NCBI GenBank assembly: GCA_003702495.1
Contig: REGH01000005.1
Span: 1-41,549 of the forward strand
Length of the DNA: 41,549 nt
Direction: 5' to 3'
Source of the DNA: Candidatus Nitrosopumilus sp.
Lineage (GTDB): Archaea; Thermoproteota; Nitrososphaeria; Nitrososphaerales; Nitrosopumilaceae
Part shown: positions 15,849-24,612 of the stretch, piece after piece
Numbering within the stretch: position 1 is the stretch's first letter
Layout of the letters: each line of letters begins with the position of its first letter
Notes under the pieces: model-generated
The model's database searches: none
The model's input: only the letters and a program-made list of their open reading frames with translations
What the model was told of the DNA's origin: nothing
Made by a program: the position numbers and the translations under genes

Positions 15849-17213
15849 CTAAGATTCAGGATAGTCGTCTTCTGGATGAGATTTTTTGAAATTATTCATC
15901 TCATCTTCAAAAAAGAAGTTCTCAGTAAGTGCTGGTTTTAGATCATCTAACCATATTGCATTTTCATCATATTTTGCAAAGAATGGTACTTGTACCCAAT
16001 CAGGATTTCTTCCCTGTAAGAATCTAAGAACAATCACTTTTTGGTCAGATAGATTAGCAGTTCCAATAACATGTACTTTTCCAGGAGTTGCAGACATACT
16101 AGGTCCGCGTACAGTTCGTGCCAATCCACTAACTGAAGAATATGCTTTTCTAAAGATTTCATATGCTTTGATCAGAGGTACGCCAAAGTAATGTTGTGCA
16201 CCTGTATCTCTTACAACAAACATGTAGTAAGGAATACAACCAAGTTGAACCTGTTTTGTCCACATTTGAGCCCACATTTGTGCATCATCATTGATATGAG
16301 CCAAAATTGGAGATTGGGTCCTTATCTGAGCACCAGTGTTTCTTATTACTTTGATTGCAGATTTTACAGCTTCAGTTGATAATTCATTTAGATGATTAAA
16401 GTGCGCCATAAATGCAAGGTGTAGTCCACTGTCAGTAATCTTTTTGAAAACTTCTATCATTTCTTGAGAATCTGAATCAGTCAGAAATTTGTATGGCCAA
16501 TAAGAAAGAGCCTTTGTTCCAATTCTAATAGTTTTGAGATTTGGTAATTTTGCTTCAAGTAATGCATCAATGTATTTTGAAAACATTTTAGCTTTCATAA
16601 TCATTGGATCTCCACCAGTGAAAAGAACATCAGTAATTTCAGGATGTTCTGAAACATATTGAACAAGTTGTTCTCCTTCTTGCATCGCAAATTTCATTTC
16701 ATCCATTCCTACAAACTGTGGCCACCTAAAACAAAAACTACAATATGCATGACATGTTTGGCTTTGACTAGGAAAGAACAGACAGGTTTCTTTGTATTTA
16801 TGTTGCATTCCATATAATTTTGTACCATCTTTTAGAGAAGGAACATTCAATTCCATTTGTCCAGCTGGATGAGGATTAAGTTGTAAACGAATTTCATTTG
16901 CAACATTTGCTATTTCCTTTTTATCAGAAGTATTTTTGAGGGTATTTTCCATTTTTGAATAGTGTTCTGGTTTTAACATTCCTTTCTGGGGGAATGTAAG
17001 AACGTACATTGGATCAGTTGGAATATTATTCCAATCAATTAATTGTTCAACAACATAGTTGTTTGCCTTGAACGGTAAAACATTTCCCACAACTTCCATT
17101 TCAAATTGTTTTTCTTCGGAAATATTCTGGATTTGTGGAAGATCACGAAAATTTGATAGCGTATATGATTTTAGTGAAGGCGAATCATCCCAAACTGATT
17201 CTTGATAGGTCAT
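15849..17213 (-). CDS. KamA-family radical SAM protein (lysine 2,3-aminomutase-like)
   Basis: The 454-residue protein carries the radical SAM cluster motif CHAYCSFC (Cys154, 158, 161), preceded by a long N-terminal region as in KamA. FTGGDPMIMKAK is the SAM-binding GGD motif. A lysine in SATPGKVHVIG near the C-terminus lies where lysine aminomutase binds PLP. The product could be lysine or glutamate 2,3-aminomutase (beta-amino-acid osmolytes) or an EF-P modifying relative; substrate residues were not resolved. Same strand as glutamine synthetase, so beta-lysine or beta-glutamate osmolyte production is plausible. Confidence 0.85.
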   Translation of the reverse strand: MTYQESVWDDSPSLKSYTLSNFRDLPQIQNISEEKQFEMEVVGNVLPFKANNYVVEQLIDWNNIPTDPMYVLTFPQKGMLKPEHYSKMENTLKNTSDKKEIANVANEIRLQLNPHPAGQMELNVPSLKDGTKLYGMQHKYKETCLFFPSQSQTCHAYCSFCFRWPQFVGMDEMKFAMQEGEQLVQYVSEHPEITDVLFTGGDPMIMKAKMFSKYIDALLEAKLPNLKTIRIGTKALSYWPYKFLTDSDSQEMIEVFKKITDSGLHLAFMAHFNHLNELSTEAVKSAIKVIRNTGAQIRTQSPILAHINDDAQMWAQMWTKQVQLGCIPYYMFVVRDTGAQHYFGVPLIKAYEIFRKAYSSVSGLARTVRGPSMSATPGKVHVIGTANLSDQKVIVLRFLQGRNPDWVQVPFFAKYDENAIWLDDLKPALTENFFFEDEMNNFKKSHPEDDYPES

Positions 17214-17343
17214 TTAGTAAATAGTAAGTTCACCCTTGTTAAAGGTTACAGGCTCAACACGCACAAGATTTTTCAAGAAATAATGATAAATGCCTTAACG
17301 TTTGTATTCTAGGAAGCGGGTTATAGTAAAATGGTGATTAGTA

Positions 17344-19086
17344 ATGGCTGAAGAAGAATTATCTCAGATTTCAGCAGGAGAGTTTGAAACAGTTTCACAG
17401 CTTCTAGCATCATCTGAATCACTTCAATTTGCATTCATAGTGATGATAGTAGGAATTATTGGGATTGTGATTGGATACAGAAAATTTTCATTTTGGGTTG
17501 GTTCACAAAAATTCTACTATAAGAGACCTCATTTCTCAAGATTTCTAAGAAGAGCAGTACTTCCTTTTTTTGCAATAGCATTAATTACAACAATTAATGT
17601 TCATATCCAAACTGGGCTTTTGCTGGAAGAAGATATTGCAGTAGTAGGAAGTCAAAATGTATCACCTCAGGAAATTTTTACAAAAATTCTAAATACTTTC
17701 AATATTCTTGTGATTGGTTATACCATATCACATCTTATTCCAATAGCTCTTGCCAAACGCGATAAATCAATTTTAGAAAAAGAGGACTTTGATGCGTGGT
17801 TTGAAATGCGTGGATTTGTTGATGATGAAGAAGATCTATTTCATAAACTGTACAAATGGGTTCCACCAAAGATTACACCTGAAGATATAACTGAAGAAGA
17901 ATTTCAAGAGATGTTAAAGTCTAAAGAAGGGATGTTAAAACTTGAGCAATTTAGGACCATAAAAGGAAATCCTATTGGAGGCTATGAAAAATTAGTCGAT
18001 AATCCATTTGAAGAGTGGAAGAAATCAGAACGTGTAAAATATGAAAAATATTACCAAAATTGTATTTCAGGTAACAATCAATCTGGAAGAAAATTAAGAC
18101 CAGGGGCAAAACCAGATGAAATATTTCCAATTGATGTATGGAGAGAAGAAAAGCGAATACATAGTTATGAACCAATTATTCCTAGCAATCGTCCTCCAGG
18201 ATATGCAAAAAAGAAAAGAGAAGAAATTCCAAGATCAGCAAAACAGATTCTTCCAATTGGTATTTTTATTGCAACAATTTTAGCAGTTGTTGCCTGGTGG
18301 GGAGTTGATTTAATTGTATTAGCTACTGCTACAGGTGGATTAGCAATTGGTTTAGGTTTAGCATTGCAAGAAACAATGCAGAATTATTTTGCTTACATTT
18401 TCATTCGAAAAGATAAGATATTCGTGGAGGGTGAACGTGTAAAACTTGATACAGGATATAATGGATATGTACATAAAATTACTCCAAGAGTAACATATGT
18501 TAGAGATGCATTAAACGAGTCAATGGCAATAATTCCAACAAGACAGTTAGTTAATGCACAAATTGTAAATTATACACAAGGAGTAAAGATGGTACCTGCA
18601 ATTGTTGAAGTAGGTGTTTCTTATCTAAATGATCCAAAACAAGTTTCAGCAATTCTTGTGAAAGTAGGAAAACGTGCAATGAAAGAGGTTGTTGATGCAA
18701 AAGGTAGACACCTAATCAGACAAAGAAGGTGTCCATACTTAGATAAGAACAAACAAAGCTGTGGGTGTGATAAGGACATACATGTAGACATTAATCAACC
18801 AGTCGTAAGATTTAATCAGTTTAATGACTCTTCATTAGATTTCTCATTATGGGTATATGTTAGAGATTATGGAGCTCAATTCAAAACAAAAACAGACATG
18901 AGAATTATCATGTATGAAGAATTCAAAAGATATGATATTAGGATTCCATGGCCAATTAGAACAGTTTACCAAGGAGATGAAAAACGTGAACAAGAAGAGA
19001 TTGATAGGTTAAAGGACGAAAGGAAGAAAGTCATAGATGAATTTGGTGTAGGCGATATTGGTCGTGGAAGTGGCGAAGATGAGTAG
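17344..19086 (+). CDS. MscS-family mechanosensitive channel with extra Cys motif
   Basis: The 580-residue membrane protein has an N-terminal helix (about 25-45), two further helices, a long charged cytosolic insertion and a C-terminal MscS core: pore helix ATATGGLAIGLGLALQETMQNYFAYIFI followed by the beta domain VEGERVKLDTGYNGYVHKI and TYVRDALNESMAIIPTRQLVNAQIVNYT. Such channels release solutes on osmotic downshock. Unusually, Cys463, Cys473 and Cys475 (CPYLDKNKQSCGC) form a cysteine-rich insertion in the cytosolic domain, a possible metal or redox site. ATG 17344 is chosen because an ATG 13 bases upstream stops after six codons. Confidence 0.9.
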   Translation: MAEEELSQISAGEFETVSQLLASSESLQFAFIVMIVGIIGIVIGYRKFSFWVGSQKFYYKRPHFSRFLRRAVLPFFAIALITTINVHIQTGLLLEEDIAVVGSQNVSPQEIFTKILNTFNILVIGYTISHLIPIALAKRDKSILEKEDFDAWFEMRGFVDDEEDLFHKLYKWVPPKITPEDITEEEFQEMLKSKEGMLKLEQFRTIKGNPIGGYEKLVDNPFEEWKKSERVKYEKYYQNCISGNNQSGRKLRPGAKPDEIFPIDVWREEKRIHSYEPIIPSNRPPGYAKKKREEIPRSAKQILPIGIFIATILAVVAWWGVDLIVLATATGGLAIGLGLALQETMQNYFAYIFIRKDKIFVEGERVKLDTGYNGYVHKITPRVTYVRDALNESMAIIPTRQLVNAQIVNYTQGVKMVPAIVEVGVSYLNDPKQVSAILVKVGKRAMKEVVDAKGRHLIRQRRCPYLDKNKQSCGCDKDIHVDINQPVVRFNQFNDSSLDFSLWVYVRDYGAQFKTKTDMRIIMYEEFKRYDIRIPWPIRTVYQGDEKREQEEIDRLKDERKKVIDEFGVGDIGRGSGEDE

Positions 19087-19125
19087 TTTTCTCAAAACTT
19101 AAGAATCCCATTAATTCACATTTTC

Positions 19126-20004
19126 TTGTTGAGTAAACATTCAGTAATTTGTGGAAAAGCCTCTGAAGATTTGGGAAGAAAGTTAGCTAGAAAGATTAAA
19201 GCAAATTTAGTAAAATCAGAAGTAAGAGTTTTTCCTGATGGAGAAAGTAAGATAACACTCAAGGGAAACATATCTAAAAGAAAATCAATTGTTGTTCAAT
19301 CAATCTATCCACCTGTTGATACAAATCTCATTCAAGCATTATCATTAATTTCAAAAGCTAAAGAAAATTCATCGGAAGTAATTGTTGTTGTTCCTTACAT
19401 GGGTTATGCAAGACAGGATCGGGAATTTCTACCAGGAGAAATTGTTACCATGAAAGTTATGGCAAAATTATTCAAGGGTGCAGGCGCATCAAAACTAATT
19501 GTAGTTGATATCCACAGTTTGATTGGACTCAAATTTTTTACCATAAAATCCAAAAATGTATCAGCTGTACCAGATTTGGCTGGATATTTCAAAAAAATGA
19601 GCCTAAAAAATCCACTAGTTGTTTCACCTGATCAAGGTGGAAAAGAAAGAGCAATGGAATTTGCTAAGGAAATGGGAATAGAATTCATTGCATTAGAAAA
19701 GAAAAGAGATAGAAAAACAGGAAAAGTTCAGATAAAAACAAAAAAAGCTGATGTTACTGGACGAGATCTGATTTTGGTAGATGACATGATCAGTACTGGT
19801 GGAAGTATAGTTAATGCAACAAAATTTCTTAAAAAAGAAAAATGTAATAGAGTTTTTGTAGCATGTACACATGCACTATTGATGAATAATGCTGAAAGGA
19901 AAATAAAAAAATCAGGAGTTACAAAAATTATTAGTGCAAATACTATTCCAGGTAATACATCAATAGTTGACGTATCAAATACAATTGCAAAGGCAATAGT
20001 ATAA
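19126..20004 (+). CDS. prs: Ribose-phosphate pyrophosphokinase (PRPP synthetase)
   Basis: The 292-residue enzyme converts ribose 5-phosphate and ATP to PRPP, feeding nucleotide, histidine and tryptophan synthesis. It shows RVFPDGESKI, the catalytic loop PYMGYARQDREFLPGE and the PRPP-binding loop DLILVDDMISTGGSI. Start is TTG 19126 or the next codon TTG 19129. First gene of an operon with three overlapping genes; its TAA shares one base with the next ATG. A weak TATA-like AAACTTAAG lies near 19096-19104. Confidence 0.95.
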   Translation: MLSKHSVICGKASEDLGRKLARKIKANLVKSEVRVFPDGESKITLKGNISKRKSIVVQSIYPPVDTNLIQALSLISKAKENSSEVIVVVPYMGYARQDREFLPGEIVTMKVMAKLFKGAGASKLIVVDIHSLIGLKFFTIKSKNVSAVPDLAGYFKKMSLKNPLVVSPDQGGKERAMEFAKEMGIEFIALEKKRDRKTGKVQIKTKKADVTGRDLILVDDMISTGGSIVNATKFLKKEKCNRVFVACTHALLMNNAERKIKKSGVTKIISANTIPGNTSIVDVSNTIAKAIV

Positions 20005-20951
20005 TGCCAGAAAGTTTTTTTGTGTTATCCAAAGAATATTTAGAAATTGCAATAGATGAAGTTACTGCAATAGCAAAAACTTTTGATAGATTTTCTAAAA
20101 TTAAAATTATTTCAAATTTAGTAATTATTCAATCAAAAACTAATTGGTATGAAATTTCAGAGAAAGCAACATTTGTAAAAACTTCCGGACAAATATTACG
20201 AAAAATGTCAGGATTATTTTTAGATGAAGGGAATTTTGAAATATTAAAAAATGCAAAAACATTTGCTTGTAGAATAGTCAATTTATCTTCAAATCAGTTC
20301 GATTTACCAGAATTAGAAAATTCTATGGGAGATATGATTTCAAAATTCTCTAATGCAAGGGTAAATCTTGAAAATCCTGACATTACAGTTTATCTAATTT
20401 TTACAAATAAAGAAAATTTTTTCGGGTTTTCCAAAATCACAAAGGGGAAAAAGAGGCCAAAAAAAGCAATATCACAGCCACATGAGTTAGACTGGAAGTT
20501 AACAAGAGCAATGATTAACCTAATTGGACTAAAAAAAGGAGAAACAGTATGTGATCCATTCTGTGGAACAGGTACTACACTTCTAGAAGCTGAGTCAATG
20601 GGAATTCATGGAATCGGTATAGATTTTGATGAAAAAATGGTTGAAATCACAAAAAAGAACCTCAATGAAAATGGATACAAATCAAAAGTAATTCACTCAG
20701 ATTTTCAAGAAATTAAGAACTTGGCTGATGAATTTGACGGTATTGTAACAGATTTTCCATATGGAAAAAATACAAAAACATCAGAAAAACCTGAAGAGAT
20801 CATCAAGAAATTTGTGACTATTATGCCGAAAAGAAAGAAGATGGCTATAATGTACAAAAAAGAATTAGGAGATAAACTGAAACTAAAAGGACTGAAAAAA
20901 TATCAGATCTATAGGCATAAAAGCTTGACAAGGACAATTTTGATAAAATGA
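20004..20951 (+). CDS. THUMP-type tRNA guanosine N2-methyltransferase (Trm-G10-like)
   Basis: The 315-residue protein has an N-terminal THUMP-like RNA-binding part (about 1-145) and a C-terminal Rossmann methyltransferase. SAM motif I is CDPFCGTGTTLLEAESMG and motif IV is DFPYG. Most relatives that methylate G10 of tRNA have DPPYG or NPPYG; here Phe replaces the first Pro. The likely reaction is N2-methylation of a tRNA guanosine, though Trm14-type G6 methylation cannot be excluded. Overlaps prs by one base and the tRNase Z gene by four bases. Confidence 0.85.
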   Translation: MPESFFVLSKEYLEIAIDEVTAIAKTFDRFSKIKIISNLVIIQSKTNWYEISEKATFVKTSGQILRKMSGLFLDEGNFEILKNAKTFACRIVNLSSNQFDLPELENSMGDMISKFSNARVNLENPDITVYLIFTNKENFFGFSKITKGKKRPKKAISQPHELDWKLTRAMINLIGLKKGETVCDPFCGTGTTLLEAESMGIHGIGIDFDEKMVEITKKNLNENGYKSKVIHSDFQEIKNLADEFDGIVTDFPYGKNTKTSEKPEEIIKKFVTIMPKRKKMAIMYKKELGDKLKLKGLKKYQIYRHKSLTRTILIK

Positions 20952-21847
20952 AACTCGTATTTCTTGGAACTTCAGCTGCACAACCAACTGAGAACAGAGG
21001 ATTATCATGCATATGCTTAGAGAGAGAAGGTGAAGTTCTCATGTTTGATGCAGGGGAAGCTGCACAGATTTCATATATGAAATCAGGATTGGGTTGGAAT
21101 AAGAAGATGAAAATATTTGTAACACATCTTCACGGTGATCATTGTGTAGGAATTTTAGGGTTATTGCAAACAATGTCCATGCAAAACAGAACAGAACCAT
21201 TAGAGATTTTTGGACCTAGTGGAATTGAGGAGTTTATTGCAGCAAACATCAAAGTTTTGAATTTTGGATTATCATTTTCCATTTTGATCAACATTATAAA
21301 AGATGAAAAAATTTTTGAAGATGAAAAATTTTCGATTAGTGCATGTAAAGCAAATCATTCAATTGTTGCATTTTCCTATTTATTTGAAGAAAAAGACAAA
21401 CCAGGTAGATTCAATGTTGAAAAAGCTAATGAGTTAGGTATACCTGAAGGCGAATTATGGAGTAAGTTACAAAATGGAAGTGAAATTATAGTTAATGAAA
21501 AAATAATAAAACCTGAACAGGTTCTAGGTGAAAAACGTCCAGGTAAAAAAATAGGAATTTCTGGTGATACAATGCCTACAAAAGAATTAGAAGAATTTTT
21601 TGAAGATTGTGATTATCTTGTATTTGATTCAACATTTCTTGAAGCAGAAGCACAAAAAGCACAAGATACATGCCATTCAACTGCAAAACAAGCTGCAACA
21701 GTAGCAAAAAATGCAAGAGTGAAAAATCTAGTTTTAACACATTTTTCAGCAAGATACAGAGATGAACTAGAGCATTTGAAAGAAGCAAAGGAAATTCATG
21801 ATTCGGTAATTACTGCAAAGGACCTTTTGGAAATAGATATCAAATGA
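20948..21847 (+). CDS. rnz: Ribonuclease Z (tRNA 3'-end endonuclease)
   Basis: The 299-residue metallo-beta-lactamase-fold enzyme removes the 3' trailer of tRNA precursors, preparing the end for CCA addition. The zinc motif HLHGDH (His60, 62, Asp64, His65) is intact, FDAGEAAQ matches the family, and later metal ligands appear in GISGDTMPT and LTHFSARY. Length is typical. The ATGA overlaps at both ends (with the methyltransferase and with sir2) indicate translational coupling within the prs operon. Confidence 0.95.
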   Translation: MKLVFLGTSAAQPTENRGLSCICLEREGEVLMFDAGEAAQISYMKSGLGWNKKMKIFVTHLHGDHCVGILGLLQTMSMQNRTEPLEIFGPSGIEEFIAANIKVLNFGLSFSILINIIKDEKIFEDEKFSISACKANHSIVAFSYLFEEKDKPGRFNVEKANELGIPEGELWSKLQNGSEIIVNEKIIKPEQVLGEKRPGKKIGISGDTMPTKELEEFFEDCDYLVFDSTFLEAEAQKAQDTCHSTAKQAATVAKNARVKNLVLTHFSARYRDELEHLKEAKEIHDSVITAKDLLEIDIK

Positions 21848-22566
21848 GCATGTTTGATTCAATTAAAGAGCAAATCAGGAATGTAAAGAAGATTGTTTTG
21901 GTAACTGGAGCCGGGATCTCACAAGAAAGTGGAATACCTACGTTTAGAGGCAAAGATGGACTCTGGAGAAACTATGATGCTATGAAACTAGCCACAATTG
22001 ATGCATTTTATGATAATCCAAAATTGGTTTGGGAGTGGTATAATGAAAGAAGACAAAATATTTTTTCAGCAGAGCCTAATCGAGGGCACAAAGCAATTGC
22101 AGAACTAGAAAAATTTGCAGAAGTTGTAATTCTAACACAGAATATAGACGGATTACATCAAAAAGCTGGCAGCACAAAAGTTTTAGAATTACACGGAAGT
22201 ATTGTAAAAATAAAATGTACTGTTTGTGATTTTAACGACGAAATAATAACAGAATTCTCAGAAAATCCACCTTTATGTAAATGTGGGAATATCTTGAGAC
22301 CCGATGTTGTTTGGTTTGGAGAACCTCTTCCACAGGATGTTTGGCAAAAAGCAATAATTCATGCAAATCAATGTGATCTAATGATTATTGCAGGAACATC
22401 GCTTGTAGTATCTCCAGCAAATACTTTACCAATATATGCAAAACAGAATAATGCAATGTTAATAGAAATTAATCCAGAAAATACTGAAATGTCATCAGAG
22501 ATGAATCTTACAATAAAAGATACAAGTTCAAATGCATTACCAGAATTTGTTTCATTATTCAAATAA
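21844..22566 (+). CDS. Sir2-family NAD-dependent protein deacylase, class III signature
   Basis: The 240-residue sirtuin has VTGAGISQESGIPTFRG, TQNIDGLHQKAG, catalytic His117 (LELHGS) and a zinc site of Cys125, Cys128, Cys145 and Cys147. The acyl pocket contains Ala46, Tyr66 and Arg69 (DAMKLAT...WYNERR), the residues that let human SIRT5 and bacterial CobB recognise succinyl or malonyl lysine. Desuccinylase or demalonylase activity is thus expected along with deacetylation. ATG overlaps the tRNase Z stop by four bases; last gene of the operon. Confidence 0.93.
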   Translation: MSMFDSIKEQIRNVKKIVLVTGAGISQESGIPTFRGKDGLWRNYDAMKLATIDAFYDNPKLVWEWYNERRQNIFSAEPNRGHKAIAELEKFAEVVILTQNIDGLHQKAGSTKVLELHGSIVKIKCTVCDFNDEIITEFSENPPLCKCGNILRPDVVWFGEPLPQDVWQKAIIHANQCDLMIIAGTSLVVSPANTLPIYAKQNNAMLIEINPENTEMSSEMNLTIKDTSSNALPEFVSLFK

Positions 22567-22570
22567 AATT

Positions 22571-22972
22571 TTAATTAAAAAAATTCCAATTACCAAATGT
22601 ATCCTTAATCGTTTCTAAAGGATCAAAATTCATAATTGCTTTTTGTGATGATTCTTTTACATCAGATATTTCATCTTGAATTGCTTTTTGTGATGATTCT
22701 TTTACATCAGATATTTCATCTTGAATTTTTTCTCCAACTTCATTAATTTCATTTGCAATTGCATTGGTTGCTTTTTCAGTAATTTTATCAACAGAATCAT
22801 CAATTCTTTGTTCCACTGAGTTTACAGTTTTAGAGCTGAGATTATTTACATCATCTTTAATTGAATCAACTACAGTTGCAGATGTTGATGGAAATAGAGT
22901 ATCTATTTCATTTGAGAAAATCATTCCTCCTAAAACTACGATTCCTATAATTATGCCTAATTTTATGAACAT
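22571..22972 (-). CDS. Small membrane-anchored coiled-coil protein with internal repeat
   Basis: The 133-residue protein has one N-terminal helix (LGIIIGIVVLGGMIFS) and then a long polar coiled-coil region. Two identical 15-residue units (DEISDVKESSQKAIQ) are encoded by a perfect 45-bp tandem duplication. The sequence recalls apolipoprotein- or YtxH-like stalk proteins. No function can be assigned. It converges on the sirtuin gene with a 4-base gap. Confidence 0.7.
   Translation of the reverse strand: MFIKLGIIIGIVVLGGMIFSNEIDTLFPSTSATVVDSIKDDVNNLSSKTVNSVEQRIDDSVDKITEKATNAIANEINEVGEKIQDEISDVKESSQKAIQDEISDVKESSQKAIMNFDPLETIKDTFGNWNFFN
22636..22725. repeat. Perfect 45-bp tandem repeat inside the coiled-coil gene
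   Basis: Copies 22636-22680 and 22681-22725 are identical and in frame (15 codons). Perfect identity at synonymous positions implies recent duplication, possibly length-variable between strains. Confidence 0.92.
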
Positions 22973-23047
22973 TTGATAATAATCCTAAAAAAATGGATTT
23001 TAGATTCATACTAAAAAAAATAGTCAAAAATGATTGAATTTTCTTAG

Positions 23048-23455
23048 CTAATTTTCATCTCCATACACAAACCAATCAATAACTTCATCAATTCTTGATG
23101 AAGTCAGAATGACTTTGATTGGGCCAAGTGGGGATTCCTCAGATTCTTCACAAATGGCTATCTTTTCTACAAATGCAGCTTGCTTATTCAGATAAAACCA
23201 AGTTGAGTCACTTTTTAGATTGTTTTGAAGATTTCGCCTGTAGGTTTTTTGAGATTGTTTTGAGTGAATTGTTTCATATATTTTCTCTAAGGAAGTTAGA
23301 TCTTTAGATTCTGCAGAAATTGAGTGATTTTCGGTTTTAATTGTAGAATATGGAAAAATATTTGAAATTGATTTTTTTGTTTTATCAGGATTTTCAGAAG
23401 AATTTATTGCACAAAACATTTCAATTTTACAATTTATGTTTGGAATTTTCATCAT
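23048..23455 (-). CDS. UPF0201-family RNA-binding-like protein
   Basis: The 135-residue protein matches the archaeal UPF0201 (COG1325) pattern: NPDKTKKSISNIFP near the N-terminus, WFYLNKQAAFVEKIAI in the middle, and LGPIKVILTSSRIDEVIDWF at the end. The family adopts an RNA-binding-like fold and has been called exosome-related, but no activity is established. Its start overlaps the stop of the UPF0200 kinase by four bases; the two families occur fused in some euryarchaea, so they probably act together. Confidence 0.85.
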   Translation of the reverse strand: MMKIPNINCKIEMFCAINSSENPDKTKKSISNIFPYSTIKTENHSISAESKDLTSLEKIYETIHSKQSQKTYRRNLQNNLKSDSTWFYLNKQAAFVEKIAICEESEESPLGPIKVILTSSRIDEVIDWFVYGDEN

Positions 23456-23997
23456 ACCCAGCTTTGTATAATTTCATATGCTGATTCTATTAATTCATCT
23501 TTTGTTAATCCAATATTTGAAATTGCGTAATCAGACAGTGCAATTGAGTTACTAATTCCAACACCTAATTCACGACTATCTCTTTCATCAAAATGTTTTT
23601 TTGTTTGTGGATCATCTGACCTGCCTCTCTTTTGTAGAAAATCGAATCTCGTGTCAGTTGATGCATGAATAGCTAATAATTTTACATTTCCCATTTTTTT
23701 CAAGACTTCAATTTCATCATTTGAACGAACACCGTCGATTAAAATCACATTGGAAGTTGATGACTCAATTTGTGGTTTTATTAATTCAGCAACAGCACCA
23801 GGTCCATTTTTTTCCCTGAGTTCAAGCATTAATTTTCCAAGATTAGATCGTGAAGGTTCTAAGTTTCTTTTTTTAGCTTCTTCTCTCACGGCATTTCCCA
23901 TATTGACATTTTCATAACCCTTCAGTTTAAGCCCATCAGCAATGGTAGATTTTCCAGCACCAGGCATACCTGTAAGGCAGACAATTAATTTTGTCAT
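23452..23997 (-). CDS. UPF0200-family P-loop kinase
   Basis: The 181-residue ATPase/kinase has Walker A GMPGAGKST, a nucleoside-kinase-like LIDGVRSNDE strand and the RGRSDDP lid characteristic of UPF0200, a dephospho-CoA-kinase-like group. The substrate is unknown. First gene of the pair with UPF0201, divergent from thpR. Confidence 0.87.
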   Translation of the reverse strand: MTKLIVCLTGMPGAGKSTIADGLKLKGYENVNMGNAVREEAKKRNLEPSRSNLGKLMLELREKNGPGAVAELIKPQIESSTSNVILIDGVRSNDEIEVLKKMGNVKLLAIHASTDTRFDFLQKRGRSDDPQTKKHFDERDSRELGVGISNSIALSDYAISNIGLTKDELIESAYEIIQSWV

Positions 23998-24038
23998 TGT
24001 AGTTCAAAAATCAAACTCGTCTATGAAGCTACCGGAAA

Positions 24039-24048
24039 TTATTATAAA
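24039..24048 (+). promoter_or_regulatory. TATA box of the thpR-cca-kinase operon
   Basis: TTATTATAAA is centred about 26 nt before ATG 24070. Confidence 0.5.
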
Positions 24049-24069
24049 GATACATCAAAAAAAGTTGTA

Positions 24070-24612
24070 ATGCGTACTTTTGTAGCAATTGAAATTTCAA
24101 ATGATGATGTGATAAAATCAATCAAAGATTTTCAAAATAATTTAAAAATTAACGCAAAGCCAGTTAATTTAGAACAACTACACTTTACATTACAATTTTT
24201 AGGAGAAATATCAGAAGAGCAAGTGCAAAAAGTAATTGAATCATTAAGAAGGATTGAATTTTCCGAATTTTTCATAAACTTGAAAGGAGTAGGCGCATTT
24301 CCTAAACCAAAATTTCCACGAGTGATTTGGATTGGAACCGATGAAGAGGGAGGAAAAAACCTGATTGAATTAGCAAAAAAGGTGGAAACTAGACTAAAAC
24401 CCTTAGGATTAGTTTCTGACAAACCATTCAAACCTCACATCACAATATTTAGGATTAAAAGGAAGATTGGAGACATAACTGAGGATTTGAATAAACAGCA
24501 GATTCTCGATTTTGGAATTCAAAAAATTTCCAGTATTAAATTAAAGAAAAGCGAACTTACATCTGGGGGGCCAATTTATTCTGATTTAGAGGAGGTAAAC
24601 GCTGTAAAATGA
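24070..24612 (+). CDS. thpR: RNA 2',3'-cyclic phosphodiesterase (2H family)
   Basis: The 180-residue enzyme carries the two HxTx motifs of the 2H superfamily, HFTL (His38) and HITI (His123), which act on 2',3'-cyclic phosphate or tRNA-ligase-type ends. The N-terminal RTFVAIEIS is also typical of ThpR/LigT. First gene of an operon with cca (ATGA overlap) and a COG2112 kinase, consistent with work on tRNA ends. Confidence 0.93.
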   Translation: MRTFVAIEISNDDVIKSIKDFQNNLKINAKPVNLEQLHFTLQFLGEISEEQVQKVIESLRRIEFSEFFINLKGVGAFPKPKFPRVIWIGTDEEGGKNLIELAKKVETRLKPLGLVSDKPFKPHITIFRIKRKIGDITEDLNKQQILDFGIQKISSIKLKKSELTSGGPIYSDLEEVNAVK

